From contig NZ_FNKN01000002.1 of NCBI RefSeq assembly GCF_900102175.1, forward strand, positions 901,618-965,617: a stretch of DNA of 64,000 nt. Reading direction: 5' to 3'. A program made the position numbers and the translations under genes. Under the pieces are notes generated by a model. That model was not told the origin of the DNA and ran no database searches. It saw only the letters and a list, made by a program, of their open reading frames with translations. Source of the DNA: Microbacterium sp. cf332. GTDB lineage: Bacteria > Actinomycetota > Actinomycetes > Actinomycetales > Microbacteriaceae. Positions 53,416 to 63,216 of this stretch are shown piece after piece; position 1 is the first letter of the stretch; every line of letters begins with the position of its first letter.

Positions 53416-53946
53416 TCAGCGCTTCTTCTTCGGGGCCTCCGCCACGTCGAGCTTGTCGTGCAGCCCACCCAGCGATGACCAGGCGCTCGCCGTCCCCTTC
53501 GCCGCGTGCTCGGCGCCGCGGACGGCGCGCTCGTCGGCCCACTCGTTGAGGACATGGCCGCGGTGACCGCGGACGTGCTCGAGGATGACGTCGGGCAGGC
53601 CGCGAGCGCGCCGCGCGTCGCGCGCGACGATGAGCTGTTCGAGGATGTCGCGGTTCTTCGTGGGCGCGCCGGTCGAGGTCTTCCAGCCGCGGCGGCGGTG
53701 CCCGTCCATCCATGACGCGTACGTGTCGATGGCGTACTTGGAGTCGGCCTGCACGACCAGCTCGCGCACGTCGGGGTGGTCCTCGATCGCCTTGAGCAGT
53801 CCGAGCAGCTCGCCGATGTTGTTCGTGCCCTCCGGGATGGCCCCGGCCGCCCAGTGGCCGTCCTCGCCGACCCAGGCCCAGCCCGTCGGTCCGGGGTTGC
53901 CCTTGCAGGCGCCGTCGGTGGCCACGGTGTATCGGTCGGAACTCAC
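53416..53946 (-). CDS. rnhA: Ribonuclease HI-like protein, 176 aa
   Basis: Endonuclease cutting RNA in RNA-DNA hybrids. The four-carboxylate active site is visible: Asp in ATDGACKGNPGPTGWAW (about residue 11), Glu in NIGELLGLLKAI, Asp in VQADSKYAIDTY and Asp in NEWADERA. A catalytic-loop His lies in HVRGHRGHVLNEWAD. A 30-residue basic C-terminal tail ends in KKKR. The GTG at 53946 has a TAGCCT box 7 bases upstream. Convergent with the type VII-like module. Confidence 0.92.
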   Translation of the reverse strand: MSSDRYTVATDGACKGNPGPTGWAWVGEDGHWAAGAIPEGTNNIGELLGLLKAIEDHPDVRELVVQADSKYAIDTYASWMDGHRRRGWKTSTGAPTKNRDILEQLIVARDARRARGLPDVILEHVRGHRGHVLNEWADERAVRGAEHAAKGTASAWSSLGGLHDKLDVAEAPKKKR

Positions 53947-53953
53947 TCGGGCA

Positions 53954-53959
53954 AGGCTA
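53954..53959 (-). promoter_or_regulatory. -10 box (TAGCCT), leaderless start of RNase HI
   Basis: TAGCCT with 7 bases to the GTG at 53946. Confidence 0.45.
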
Positions 53960-53985
53960 CCCGGGGCGTCGGCGGTGCCCGTTTC

Positions 53986-54044
53986 TGTATACGTTCGGGC
54001 CGAATTGCGATGAAATCGCGCGGTTCACCTAGCTCTGTGTATAC
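53986..54044. promoter_or_regulatory. Two TGTATAC operator-like sites before the methylcitrate cluster
   Basis: TGTATAC at 53986-53992 and again at 54038-54044; each contains the palindrome GTATAC. The start-to-start distance is 52 bases, five helical turns. The second site overlaps the -10 box of the GntR gene, so binding there would repress. TGTATAC-type sites are usual for GntR/FCD proteins; autoregulation is inference. Confidence 0.5.
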
Positions 54045-54047
54045 AAT
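54042..54047 (+). promoter_or_regulatory. -10 box (TACAAT), leaderless start of the methylcitrate-cluster regulator
   Basis: TACAAT with 6 bases to the ATG at 54054, embedded in an operator-like palindrome. Confidence 0.5.
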
Positions 54048-54053
54048 CGCGGC

Positions 54054-54716
54054 ATGGTGGCCGAAGGCGGAGCACGAGCGGGCGAGCGCGCGTACGCCAT
54101 TCTGCTCGCCGGGATCCAGAACGGCGAGCTCGCTCCCGGAACCGTGCTCGCCGAGGTGGAGCAGGCGACCCGACTGGGGGTCAGCCGTACCCCGTTGCGC
54201 GAGGCGCTGCGACGACTGGCCGCCGACGGCCTCGTGCGCCAGGCGTCGCCCCGCGTCACGGTCGTCGCCGACATCGACCGCGACGACATCCGGTCGCTGT
54301 TCGACGTGCGTCGAGCGCTCGAGGAGACCGCCGCCCGGCTCGCAGCCTCGCGCGGCGACGCCGCCCGTTTCGCCGAGCTCGCGACGGCGTTCGAGCGCAC
54401 CGCGCAGGCCGAGGTGTCCGCGGCGAGCGACCCCGACGCGTATTACGCGCTCATCGCCCGCTTCGACGCGGCCCTCGACGATGCCGCGGGCAACGCATAC
54501 CTGACGTCGGCGCTCGCGAAGGTGCGCACCCACCTCGTCCGGGTGCGTCGCCTCGCCCGCGACAACCCCGGCCGGCTGGCCGCGTCGATCGGGGAGCACC
54601 GGCTCATCGCGAGCGCGATCGCCGCCCGAGATGCCGACCTCGCCGCACACGCCACCCACGTGCACCTGCACAACGCCCTGATCAGCATCCTCGACTCCCT
54701 GGAGGCATCCGCATGA
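54054..54716 (+). CDS. GntR family regulator (FCD subfamily) of the methylcitrate cluster, 220 aa
   Basis: N-terminal winged helix (residues 8-70: [51 protein letters not shown]) and C-terminal FCD helical domain (about 78-215). His and Asp positions that usually bind metal or ligand lie in [26 protein letters not shown] and [13 protein letters not shown]. It is translationally coupled to prpD by a four-base overlap, so regulator and enzymes share one transcript and an autoregulated response to a propionate-derived acid is likely. Confidence 0.88.
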   Translation: MVAEGGARAGERAYAILLAGIQNGELAPGTVLAEVEQATRLGVSRTPLREALRRLAADGLVRQASPRVTVVADIDRDDIRSLFDVRRALEETAARLAASRGDAARFAELATAFERTAQAEVSAASDPDAYYALIARFDAALDDAAGNAYLTSALAKVRTHLVRVRRLARDNPGRLAASIGEHRLIASAIAARDADLAAHATHVHLHNALISILDSLEASA

Positions 54717-56233
54717 CCGTCAGCCATCCCGTCCGGGTCCACCGCAGCGACGAAGACCTCGCCCGCGAGGACCAGCTGGCCTGGAAGATCGCGGAGGTCG
54801 CCGTCGACCCGGCCGCGGTCGAGCCCGAGGTCGTCGACATGATCGTCAACCGGGTCATCGACAACGCCGCCGTCGCGGCGGCATCCCTCACCCGGGCACC
54901 CGTCAGCTCGGCGCGCGCGCAGGCGCTCGACCACCCCGTCTCGCGGGGCGGCGCAGGGGCGAGCGTGTTCGGCGTGACCGACCGCACGAGTCCCGAGTGG
55001 GCCGCGTGGGCGAACGGTGTCGCCGTGCGCGAGCTCGACTACCACGACACCTTCCTCGCCGCCGACTACTCGCACCCCGGCGACAACATCCCGCCGATCC
55101 TCGCGGTCGCCCAGCACGTCGGCGCCGACGGTGCGGCGCTCGTCCGGGGCCTCGCGACGGGGTACGAGATCCAGATCGACCTCGTCCGGGCCATCTGCCT
55201 GCACAAGCACAAGATCGACCACGTCGCCCACCTCGGGCCCTCGGCCGCCGCCGGCATCGGCACGCTGCTCGGCCTCGATGCCGCGACGATCTACCAGGCG
55301 GTCGGGCAGGCGCTGCACACGACCACGGCCACGCGCCAGTCGCGCAAGGGCGAGATCTCCACCTGGAAGGCGCACGCCCCCGCCTTCGCAGGCAAGCTCG
55401 CGGTCGAAGCCGTCGACCGGGCCATGCGCGGGGAGACGAGCCCGAACCCGATCTACGAGGGAGAGGACGGCGTCATCGCCTGGCTGCTCGACGGTTCGGA
55501 AGCCGCCTACACGGTGCCGCTGCCCGCGCCCGGCGAGCCCAAGCGCGGCATCCTCGACTCCTACACGAAGGAGCACTCGGCGGAGTATCAGGCGCAGGCG
55601 TGGATCGACCTCGCCCGCAAGCTGCACGGCGAGCACCCCGAGCTGGCCGACCCCGCCAACGTCGCGAGCATCGTGCTGCACACGAGCCACCACACGCACT
55701 ACGTCATCGGCTCCGGGGCGAACGACCCGCAGAAGTACGACCCGACCGCCTCGCGCGAGACGCTCGACCATTCGATCCCGTACATCTTCGCCGTGGCGCT
55801 GCAGGACGGCGGTTGGCACCACGTCGACTCCTACACGCCCGAGCGGGCCGCGCGCCCCGACACCGTCGCGCTGTGGCAGCGGATCACGACGGCCGAGGAT
55901 CCGGAGTGGACCCGTCGCTACCACTCCGACGACCCCGCGGAGAAGGCCTTCGGCGGGCGCGTCGAGATCCGGCTCGTCGACGGCACGACGCTCGTCGACG
56001 AGATCGCCGTGGCCGATGCGCATCCGCTCGGTGCCCGGCCGTTCGCGCGGGAGGACTACATCCGCAAGTTCCGCATCCTCGCCGAGCCCGTGCTCGATGC
56101 GGCCGAGATCGAGCGTTTCCTCCGCCTCGCGGAGCGTCTGCCCGAGCTCACCGCCGACGAGGTCCGCGAGCTGACCATCGTCGCGCGCGACGGGGTCATC
56201 GCCTCCGCGCCGAACCCGCGGGGGCTGTTCTGA
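54713..56233 (+). CDS. prpD: 2-methylcitrate dehydratase (MmgE/PrpD family), 506 aa
   Basis: Dehydrates 2-methylcitrate to 2-methyl-cis-aconitate without an iron-sulfur cluster. Family stretches include [71 protein letters not shown] and [31 protein letters not shown]. Late in the sequence are [22 protein letters not shown] and [17 protein letters not shown]. The last part is typical of PrpD. Its stop overlaps the prpB start. Confidence 0.93.
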   Translation: MTVSHPVRVHRSDEDLAREDQLAWKIAEVAVDPAAVEPEVVDMIVNRVIDNAAVAAASLTRAPVSSARAQALDHPVSRGGAGASVFGVTDRTSPEWAAWANGVAVRELDYHDTFLAADYSHPGDNIPPILAVAQHVGADGAALVRGLATGYEIQIDLVRAICLHKHKIDHVAHLGPSAAAGIGTLLGLDAATIYQAVGQALHTTTATRQSRKGEISTWKAHAPAFAGKLAVEAVDRAMRGETSPNPIYEGEDGVIAWLLDGSEAAYTVPLPAPGEPKRGILDSYTKEHSAEYQAQAWIDLARKLHGEHPELADPANVASIVLHTSHHTHYVIGSGANDPQKYDPTASRETLDHSIPYIFAVALQDGGWHHVDSYTPERAARPDTVALWQRITTAEDPEWTRRYHSDDPAEKAFGGRVEIRLVDGTTLVDEIAVADAHPLGARPFAREDYIRKFRILAEPVLDAAEIERFLRLAERLPELTADEVRELTIVARDGVIASAPNPRGLF

Positions 56234-57159
56234 TGCTGTACTCGCAGACGACGGCGTCCGACAAGCGCCGCATCCTCCGGGAACGGCTCGCGAGTGGCGA
56301 GACGCTACGCTTCCCGGGTGCGTTCAATCCGCTGTCGGCCCGGCTGATCGAGCGGCACGGCTTCGACGGCGTCTACATCTCGGGCGCGGTCATCGCCGCC
56401 GACCTGGGCCTGCCCGACGTGGGCCTCACGACCCTGAGCGAGGTCGCCGGGCGCGGCCAGCAGATCGCGCGGATGACGGAGCTCCCGGCGATCATCGACG
56501 CCGACACCGGGTTCGGCGAGCCGATGAACGTCGCGCGCACGATCCAGACGCTCGAGGATGCCGGCCTGGCCGGCTGCCACATCGAGGACCAGGTCAATCC
56601 CAAGCGGTGCGGACACCTCGACGGCAAGAGCGTGGTCGATCAGGACACGGCGGTGAACCGCATCCGGGCGGCCGTCGACGCTCGGCGCGATGCGAACTTC
56701 CTGGTCATGGCCCGCACCGACGTCCGGGCCATCGAGGGGATGGACGCCGCCGTCGATCGCGCCCGTGCGCTCGTCGACGCCGGGGCGGATGCGATCTTCC
56801 CCGAGGCGATGCGCGATCTCGCGGAGTTCGCGGCGATGGCCGCCGCCGTCGACGTGCCGATCCTGGCCAACATGACCGAGTTCGGCAAGTCCGACCTGTT
56901 CACCGTCGACCAGCTGCGTGACGCGGGCGTGCGGATCGTCATCTGGCCGGTCTCGCTCCTGCGCATCGCGATGGGCGCGGCGGGTCGGGCGCTCGACGAG
57001 CTCACGGCGGCGGGGAACCTCACCGCCAAGCTCGACGAGATGCAGCACCGCGCCGACCTGTACGACCTCGTCGACTACGAGGGATACACCCGCTTCGACT
57101 CCTCGGTCTTCGACTTCACCCTGTCGACTCGCCAGAATGGGTCGATCGACCGGGGCTGA
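56233..57159 (+). CDS. prpB: Methylisocitrate lyase, 308 aa
   Basis: Cleaves 2-methylisocitrate into succinate and pyruvate, the last step of the methylcitrate cycle. PEP mutase/isocitrate lyase fold with DADTGFGEPMNVARTI (metal-binding), and the catalytic-Cys motif KRCGH (residues 124-128) within EDQVNPKRCGHLDGK, which is diagnostic of PrpB. ARTDVRAIEGMDAAVDRA and ANMTEFGKSDL follow. The ATG overlaps the prpD stop by one base (TGATG). Confidence 0.95.
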   Translation: MLYSQTTASDKRRILRERLASGETLRFPGAFNPLSARLIERHGFDGVYISGAVIAADLGLPDVGLTTLSEVAGRGQQIARMTELPAIIDADTGFGEPMNVARTIQTLEDAGLAGCHIEDQVNPKRCGHLDGKSVVDQDTAVNRIRAAVDARRDANFLVMARTDVRAIEGMDAAVDRARALVDAGADAIFPEAMRDLAEFAAMAAAVDVPILANMTEFGKSDLFTVDQLRDAGVRIVIWPVSLLRIAMGAAGRALDELTAAGNLTAKLDEMQHRADLYDLVDYEGYTRFDSSVFDFTLSTRQNGSIDRG

Positions 57160-57200
57160 AACCCGCAGATTCTGGCTACTCGACGGAGAGGGAACAGAGC

Positions 57201-58391
57201 ATGACCGAGCAGGACATCCGCAAGGGGCTCGTGGGGGTCGTCGCCGACGTGACGGCGATCTCGAAGGTGAACCCCGATTCGAACTCGCTGCTCTACCGCG
57301 GCTACCCGGTGCAGGAGCTCGCCGCGACGCAACCCGTCGACGCCGTCGCGCACCTGCTGTGGCACGGCGAGCTGCCGTCCGACGCCCAGCTCGCCGAACA
57401 GCGTCGCCGTGCCCGTCCGCAGCGGACGATGCCCGCCGAGCTGACGGAAGCGATCGATCGGATGCCGCTCGACGCGCACCCGATGGACGAGGTGCGTACC
57501 GCCGTCAGCGTCCTCGGCGCGCTCGACACCGCCGGCGCGGCGTCCGTGCTCGACGCGGTCGGCACTCCCGAGCGCAACCTCGAACGCAGCCTGCGCCTGT
57601 TCGCCGTGCTGCCGGCCATCGTCGCCTACGGGCAGCGCCGCCGCCGCGGGCTCGGGCTGGTGGAGCCGCGCGACGATCTCGACGACGCGGCGAACTTCCT
57701 CTGGATGACTTTCGGCGAGGAGCCCGCGCCGGTCGTCGCCGACGCCTTCAACCGGTCGCTGATCCTGTATGCCGAGCACTCGTTCAACGCCTCGACCTTC
57801 ACCGGCCGCGTCATCGCCTCCACGCTCAGCGACCTCTACTCGGCGGTGGTCGGGGCGATCGGAGCGCTCAAGGGACCGCTTCACGGCGGGGCCAACGAAG
57901 CCGTGATGCACGTTTTCGGTGAGATCGGCGAGGCGGCGGGCGTCTCGGGCTGGCTCGACCGGGCGCTCGCCGAGAAACGCAAGATCATGGGATTCGGCCA
58001 CCGCGTCTACAAGCGCGGGGACTCGCGGGTGCCGACGATGAAGGCGGCGCTCGACGCTCTCGTGGAGCACTACGACCGGCGGGATGTCGGTGAGCTGTAC
58101 ACGGCCCTCGAGCGCGAGTTCACCGAGCGCAAGGGCATCTACCCGAACCTGGACTACCCGTCGGGGCCGGCCTACAACCTCATGGGCTTCGACACCGTGA
58201 CCTTCACGCCCCTCTTCGTCGCGGCGCGCGTCGTGGGGTGGACGGCGCACATCATGGAGCAGTACGCCGCGAACGCGCTGATCCGGCCGCTGTCGGCTTA
58301 CGACGGTCCGGACGAGCGCCATGTCGACGGGTACGTCGCCGACGAGACCGATGTCGCGGCGGCCGAGCGGCCGGAGGAGGCCGCCGGCTGA
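57201..58391 (+). CDS. prpC: 2-methylcitrate synthase/citrate synthase type II, 396 aa
   Basis: Condenses propionyl-CoA with oxaloacetate. The citrate synthase family His residues lie in GPLHGGANEAVMHVF and MGFGHRVYKRGDSR, with the catalytic Asp in GIYPNLDYPSGPAYNLMGF. LYRGYPVQELAA and TVTFTPLFVAARVVGWTAHIMEQ are typical of the PrpC subgroup. A GAGAGGGAA site precedes the ATG, 41 bases after prpB. Position in the cluster, not sequence alone, decides the methylcitrate function. Confidence 0.93.
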   Translation: MTEQDIRKGLVGVVADVTAISKVNPDSNSLLYRGYPVQELAATQPVDAVAHLLWHGELPSDAQLAEQRRRARPQRTMPAELTEAIDRMPLDAHPMDEVRTAVSVLGALDTAGAASVLDAVGTPERNLERSLRLFAVLPAIVAYGQRRRRGLGLVEPRDDLDDAANFLWMTFGEEPAPVVADAFNRSLILYAEHSFNASTFTGRVIASTLSDLYSAVVGAIGALKGPLHGGANEAVMHVFGEIGEAAGVSGWLDRALAEKRKIMGFGHRVYKRGDSRVPTMKAALDALVEHYDRRDVGELYTALEREFTERKGIYPNLDYPSGPAYNLMGFDTVTFTPLFVAARVVGWTAHIMEQYAANALIRPLSAYDGPDERHVDGYVADETDVAAAERPEEAAG

Positions 58392-58424
58392 GACGCCTCC
58401 TCCTGGTCTGCGCCGGAAACGCGG

Positions 58425-58467
58425 ATCGACCCGCCGCACCCGATCTCTCGGAGTGCAGCGGGTCGAT
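58425..58467. terminator. Bidirectional terminator hairpin after prpC
   Basis: 15-base arms 58425-58439 and 58453-58467 (beginning ATCGACCCGC), paired with a single G-T, and a loop that itself holds CCGA/TCGG pairing. It lies in the 97 bases between prpC and the convergent nucleotidase-fusion gene. Confidence 0.7.
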
Positions 58468-58488
58468 GCGTCTGCCGCGCGGCGGAGG

Positions 58489-61400
58489 TCAGCTGGTCTG
58501 GCGCCGGCGCGCTGCGACCAGGAGTCCGCCGAGGGCGAGGGCCAGCGCGCCCGCCACCGCGAACCCGATCGGGGCGGTGCCGCCCGTCACGGCGATCGTG
58601 CCGGCGGGAGCTGCCGCGGTCACCGTCACGGCGACCTCGATGGGATCGAGGGCGCCCGACGTCACGACGAGGCGGTGCGCGCCGGTCGGGAAGTCGCGGG
58701 GGACGGCGACCGTGAACTCGGTCCGACCGGCCGCGTCGGCCGCGGGGATCCCCGTGACGACGACGGGGTCGCTGAACAGCGTCGCGGCGATCTGCTGACC
58801 GGGCTCGAGCCCGGACACCGTGACCTCGAGCGTGCCGCCCTGCGCCACCGTGTCGCTCGCGAGCTCGACCGTCGCCCACGGCTGCGCCGGCTCGCCCTCG
58901 CCCGGCTCGCCCTCTCCCGGCTCGCCCTCACCCGGCTCACCCGGCGATCCGGGGCCGGGGAAGCCCGGCTGCTCGACGGGCGGCTGCTCGCCCGCGATGT
59001 AGGCGCGGTTCGCGGGCGACGGCGCGACCGGGCCGACGGCGGCGAAGAACTCCACCGTGGCCTGCAGATCGACCTGCCCGGAATCCGCGGCAGCCGCACC
59101 CTCGACGAAGGTGGCGAAGTTGTCGCCGCCTCCGGCGAGGAAGGAGTTCGTGACCACACGGATCGATGTCGTCGTGTCGTCGAGGGCGAGCTCCTCGCCG
59201 TTCAGCTGCATCGACCGGATGTGCGAGCCCGCGGCGGCATCCGGGTCGTATTCGAAGGTGAAGCCCTTCGACACGCCCATCGCGAGCTTCGGGCGCGAGG
59301 CACCCGCAGGCTGCCACTGCTCTTCGAGTACCTGTCGGATCTGGGCCGGGGTCAGCTCGAGGGTCACGAGGGTGTTGGCGAACGGCTGCACATTCGCGAC
59401 CTCCCGGTACGAGACCGCACCTCCGTCGTTGCCGAACGCCAGGTCGGCGCGCAGCCCGCCCGGGTTCATGAACGCGATCTCGGCCTTCTGACCGCCGTAC
59501 CCCGGGTTCTGGGTGGTGGCCCACAGGTAGACGTCGGCGACGGTGTTGCCGAGCGTCGAGTGCACGCCCCGGTCCTCCGCGCCCGCGGCGGTCTTGCCCC
59601 GCAGGATGTCGCCGGTGATCGAGCCGACCTGGACCCGGCCCTTCTCGTCGGCGACCTGCACGGCCGCGTCGACGATACCGGCCGTTGCCGGGTCGGGGTA
59701 CGCGACGGGGCGTCCCAGGGTCGCGTCGACCAGGGGGACCGTGCCCCCGGTGATCGACTCGAGCTCGCCGGCATCCGTGAGCGTGATGTCGAGGGTCCCG
59801 ACGGTCGTGCCGTACTGGTGCGCCTGGATCACCGGGCGCCCGCCGATCTCGCACGCGTACCGCTGGTGGGTGTGCGCCGAGACGATCGCGTCGATGTCGC
59901 TCGACGCGCCGCGGACCAGCTCGCCGAAGTCTCCCGACTCGGTCGCGATGGCGGTGCAGTCCGATCCCGCCGACCCCTCGTGGGCGAGGAGCACGACGAC
60001 CGCTGCACCCTCGGCGACGGCCGCCGCGGCGGCGTCGTTCGCCGACGCGACCTGGTCGCGGAACTCGATGCCGGCGATGCCCTGCGGGCTGACCATACCG
60101 GCGGTCTGCTGCGTGACCGTTCCGACGAAGGCGACCTTGGTGCCGTCGACCTCTCTGATCGTGTAGGGCTGCAGCGCGTGCTCGTCGGTGCCCGCCACGA
60201 AGACGTTGGCTCCGAGGGCGAGGTCGCTGAACGCGTCGGCGTCGGGATCGCCCTCGTAGCGCGGGATCACGCGCTCGGTGAGGTCGGCGAAGCCGCGGTC
60301 GAACTCGTGGTTGCCGACGGCGCTGACGTCGAGACCGGCGGCGCGCAGGGCATCGATCGTCGGGGCGTCCTCGTCGATGAACGACTCGAAGGCCGAGGCG
60401 CCGATGTTGTCGCCGGCCGAGACGAAGAGCGTGTTCGGGTTCTGCTGACGGAACGCCGACACCGCGCCGGCGAGGACGCCGGCACCGGCCACGCCGTTCG
60501 ACTCGGGCACGAGCCGGCCGTGGAAGTCGTTGATCGTCACCACGCGGATGTCGGGCTCCACGGCGGGCGCGCCGCCGACCAGCTGATCGACCGCGTACAC
60601 CGTCGTCGTCCCCGACACCTCGTTGCCCACCACGAGCAGGGGCTCTCCGGAAGGTGAACGCAACGCCGGGATGAACTGGATGCCCTCGGGCCCGAGGTCG
60701 CCCGCGGCCGGTGACTCAGCATCCGCCGCGAAGTCGCGGTTGTTGACGTAGGTGACGTAGCTCGCGGCAGTCGGGTCGGTGATGTCGTAGACGATGACGC
60801 CGCCGACCCGCTCGAAGCCGATGAAGGCGTAGGTGCGGCCCCCGACGGTGCCGATCGAGAGGTTCTCGGGCTCGGGTCCCTTGTCGTCGCTGCGGCCTTC
60901 GAGGTTCGCCTCGGTGTGGTTCGAGTCGAAGTACTCCGGTGCGACGCGCGCGATGATCTGCTCGAACTCGTCGCCCGAGTCGAACACGAGCGTGCCGTCG
61001 GTGCCCCAGATCGAGAACGAACGTGACCCGAAGGCGTAGAGCTCGTCGTAGCAGCTGCCGTCGGCGGGCAGGCCGTTCTCGGTCGTCACGTTCAGGCGGC
61101 CGAGCTGGTCGTCGCCCAGCTGCGCGGCCAGCGGCGAGTCGGCGCACACGGGGGCCAGCCCGTCGTCACCCAGGTCCTTGACCCGGACCGCTTCGGCGTA
61201 GTCGCCCCACTCGCGAGCGTCGCCCTCGTTCGCCGTCACCAGGTAGGTCGCGGCTGCGCCGTCGACGGTCGCCGAGTACGACTGGATGCCGTCGGGCATG
61301 GGCATGCCCTTCAGCCCGGGGAAGGTGCGGATGTCGATGCGCTCGTCCCGGTCGCTCGGATCGAGGCCGTGGCCGTCGGCGCCGTGATCGACGAACCCGA

Positions 61401-62286
61401 GGGGGAGGACACCGGTGACCTCCGCCTTCGCGAGGTCGATGACCGCGATGGCGTTGGCCTCCTGCAAGGCTGCATAAGCGGTGGTCCCGGCGACCGTGAT
61501 GTACTCCGGCTCGAGGTTCCGGCTCACGCGATTGGCCTCGAGCGGGCGGTCGCCCTGGTCGGGCGCGGCGACGTCGGGGCCGAACACGCGGACGTCGGGG
61601 TGGAGCGGCGTCGATCCGCCCGCCTCGAACGCATCGAAGCCGGCGATGCGCACCGCCTGCTGCTCGGGCGCAGTGACGGTGCGAGGCAGCGAGACCACGC
61701 CGATCGAGCCTTCGGGGTCGAGCGAGAAGTCGTCTGCGGGCTCGCCCTCGTTGGCGACCACGGCGTACGCGCCGTCGGCCGAGATCGTGACCATGTCGGG
61801 CAGGGCCCCGACCGTCACCGACCCCAGTCGTGCCGAGGCGGCGTCGTCCGCGTCGGCGTCGAAGAACACGAGCGTGCCGGCCGCGGTCTTGTCCTCGGCT
61901 TCGAAGGCGACGACGCCGAGCCCGTCGTCGCGCACGGCGAGCGAGTTCGCGGTGCCGGCATCCGACAGCGTGAACAGCTCGGCGGGAGCTGTCGGGTCGC
62001 TGTTGTCGAGCACGGTCACCGAGCCCGCCTGCGCGTTGACCACGTAGAGGCGGTCGCGGTAGGACTGCACGATCTCAGCCGCGGACTCGTCGAAGACGCC
62101 GGTCTCGTGCGTTCCGATCGGCGCGAGGGCCAGCGTGGCGCCGGGGGCGGAGTCGGTGATCGGGTCGGACACGATCGCGGCTGACGCCGCGGTCAGCGGG
62201 GTCAGGGCGAGGGTGCAGGTCAGCGCGGCCGTGGCGACGGCGGCGAGCGTGCGGGGAACCGCTCGGTTCCGGGCAGGCGAAGGCAT
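58489..62286 (-). CDS. Surface-anchored choice-of-anchor-I-like beta-propeller/5'-nucleotidase fusion protein, 1265 aa
   Basis: Signal peptide 1-36 ([24 protein letters not shown]). Residues about 45-570 form a WD-like beta-propeller of the choice-of-anchor I type ([63 protein letters not shown]). Residues about 580-1060 form a calcineurin-like phosphoesterase plus 5'-nucleotidase C-terminal domain ([46 protein letters not shown]). A PGEGE linker (about 1115-1132) precedes an Ig-like region. The end IAVTGG plus hydrophobic helix and RRR suggests sortase anchoring or C-terminal membrane retention. Likely frees phosphate from extracellular nucleotides. Confidence 0.85.
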   Translation of the reverse strand: MPSPARNRAVPRTLAAVATAALTCTLALTPLTAASAAIVSDPITDSAPGATLALAPIGTHETGVFDESAAEIVQSYRDRLYVVNAQAGSVTVLDNSDPTAPAELFTLSDAGTANSLAVRDDGLGVVAFEAEDKTAAGTLVFFDADADDAASARLGSVTVGALPDMVTISADGAYAVVANEGEPADDFSLDPEGSIGVVSLPRTVTAPEQQAVRIAGFDAFEAGGSTPLHPDVRVFGPDVAAPDQGDRPLEANRVSRNLEPEYITVAGTTAYAALQEANAIAVIDLAKAEVTGVLPLGFVDHGADGHGLDPSDRDERIDIRTFPGLKGMPMPDGIQSYSATVDGAAATYLVTANEGDAREWGDYAEAVRVKDLGDDGLAPVCADSPLAAQLGDDQLGRLNVTTENGLPADGSCYDELYAFGSRSFSIWGTDGTLVFDSGDEFEQIIARVAPEYFDSNHTEANLEGRSDDKGPEPENLSIGTVGGRTYAFIGFERVGGVIVYDITDPTAASYVTYVNNRDFAADAESPAAGDLGPEGIQFIPALRSPSGEPLLVVGNEVSGTTTVYAVDQLVGGAPAVEPDIRVVTINDFHGRLVPESNGVAGAGVLAGAVSAFRQQNPNTLFVSAGDNIGASAFESFIDEDAPTIDALRAAGLDVSAVGNHEFDRGFADLTERVIPRYEGDPDADAFSDLALGANVFVAGTDEHALQPYTIREVDGTKVAFVGTVTQQTAGMVSPQGIAGIEFRDQVASANDAAAAAVAEGAAVVVLLAHEGSAGSDCTAIATESGDFGELVRGASSDIDAIVSAHTHQRYACEIGGRPVIQAHQYGTTVGTLDITLTDAGELESITGGTVPLVDATLGRPVAYPDPATAGIVDAAVQVADEKGRVQVGSITGDILRGKTAAGAEDRGVHSTLGNTVADVYLWATTQNPGYGGQKAEIAFMNPGGLRADLAFGNDGGAVSYREVANVQPFANTLVTLELTPAQIRQVLEEQWQPAGASRPKLAMGVSKGFTFEYDPDAAAGSHIRSMQLNGEELALDDTTTSIRVVTNSFLAGGGDNFATFVEGAAAADSGQVDLQATVEFFAAVGPVAPSPANRAYIAGEQPPVEQPGFPGPGSPGEPGEGEPGEGEPGEGEPAQPWATVELASDTVAQGGTLEVTVSGLEPGQQIAATLFSDPVVVTGIPAADAAGRTEFTVAVPRDFPTGAHRLVVTSGALDPIEVAVTVTAAAPAGTIAVTGGTAPIGFAVAGALALALGGLLVAARRRQTS
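58889..58940 (-). repeat. 15-bp in-frame tandem repeat encoding the PGEGE linker
   Basis: Three full 15-base units (58889-58903, 58904-58918, 58919-58933; GGCTCGCCCTCGCCC with one variable base) plus a partial fourth. Each encodes GEGEP, so copy-number change keeps the frame and alters linker length. Confidence 0.8.
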
Positions 62287-62393
62287 GGATGTCCTCTGGT
62301 CGGGTGAACGGGTGCACGACGTGGTTACTCCCCGCAGGTGTCCGGCACGTGAATCACCGGCAACCGGCCGGAGACGGTCGGTGGGGCGCGTGG

Positions 62394-62399
62394 CACGAT
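62394..62399 (+). promoter_or_regulatory. -10-like box (CACGAT), leaderless start of enoyl-CoA hydratase
   Basis: CACGAT with 6 bases (GAGGGC) to the ATG at 62406; weaker match than the other boxes. Confidence 0.3.
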
Positions 62400-62405
62400 G
62401 AGGGC

Positions 62406-63182
62406 ATGAGCGACTACACGACGATCATCACCGAGACGCGCGGCCGCGTCGGCTGGCTGACCCTGAACCGCCCCGAGGCGCTGAACGCGCTGAACTCGAC
62501 GCTCGCGGCTGAGCTCGCCGATGCCGCGACCGCCTTCGATCGCGACGAGGCGATCGGCGCGATCGTGGTGACGGGTTCGGAGCGGGCCTTCGCGGCCGGT
62601 GCCGACATCAAGGAGATGGCCGGCAAGAGCGCGCGCGACATGTCGATCGACAACCCGTTCGCGCCGTTGGAGGACTTCGCGCGCGTGCGGACCCCCGTCA
62701 TCGCCGCCGTCGCGGGTTACGCCCTCGGCGGCGGGTGCGAACTCGCGATGATGTGCGACGTCATCCTCGCCGCCGACACGGCGGTGTTCGGTCAGCCCGA
62801 GATCGACCTCGGCGTCATCCCGGGGATCGGCGGCACCCAGCGGCTGGCCCGGGCGATCGGGTACTACAAGGCCGCCGAGCTGGTGCTGACGGGCCGGCGG
62901 ATGCCGGCGGACGAGGCAGAGCGCGCCGGACTCGTGTCGCGGGTGGTGCCCGCGGCCGACCTGCTCGCCGAGGCTTCCGCGGTCGCGGAGCGGATCGCGT
63001 CGCGGTCGCTGCCCGTCTCGTATGCGGCCAAGCAGGCGCTGCGGGCCTCGCAGGAGACGACGGCCGCCGAAGGCCTGCGGCTCGAGCGCACGCTGTTCGC
63101 GTCGCTGTTCGCCCTCGATGATCAGAAGGAGGGGATGGCGGCCTTCGCCGAGAAGCGGAGCCCCGACTTCCGGCACCGCTGA
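62406..63182 (+). CDS. Enoyl-CoA hydratase, 258 aa
   Basis: Hydrates trans-2-enoyl-CoA in beta-oxidation. Oxyanion-hole residues are in [15 protein letters not shown] (about 59-73) and [17 protein letters not shown]. The catalytic pair is present: Glu in [11 protein letters not shown] and Glu in [34 protein letters not shown] and KRSPDFRHR close the protein, as in FadB1/EchA8-type hydratases. 258 aa is the standard length. No other fatty-acid gene is adjacent. Confidence 0.93.
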   Translation: MSDYTTIITETRGRVGWLTLNRPEALNALNSTLAAELADAATAFDRDEAIGAIVVTGSERAFAAGADIKEMAGKSARDMSIDNPFAPLEDFARVRTPVIAAVAGYALGGGCELAMMCDVILAADTAVFGQPEIDLGVIPGIGGTQRLARAIGYYKAAELVLTGRRMPADEAERAGLVSRVVPAADLLAEASAVAERIASRSLPVSYAAKQALRASQETTAAEGLRLERTLFASLFALDDQKEGMAAFAEKRSPDFRHR

Positions 63183-63216
63183 TCGTTCACGCCCCCGTTC
63201 GGATGCGCTCCCGGGC

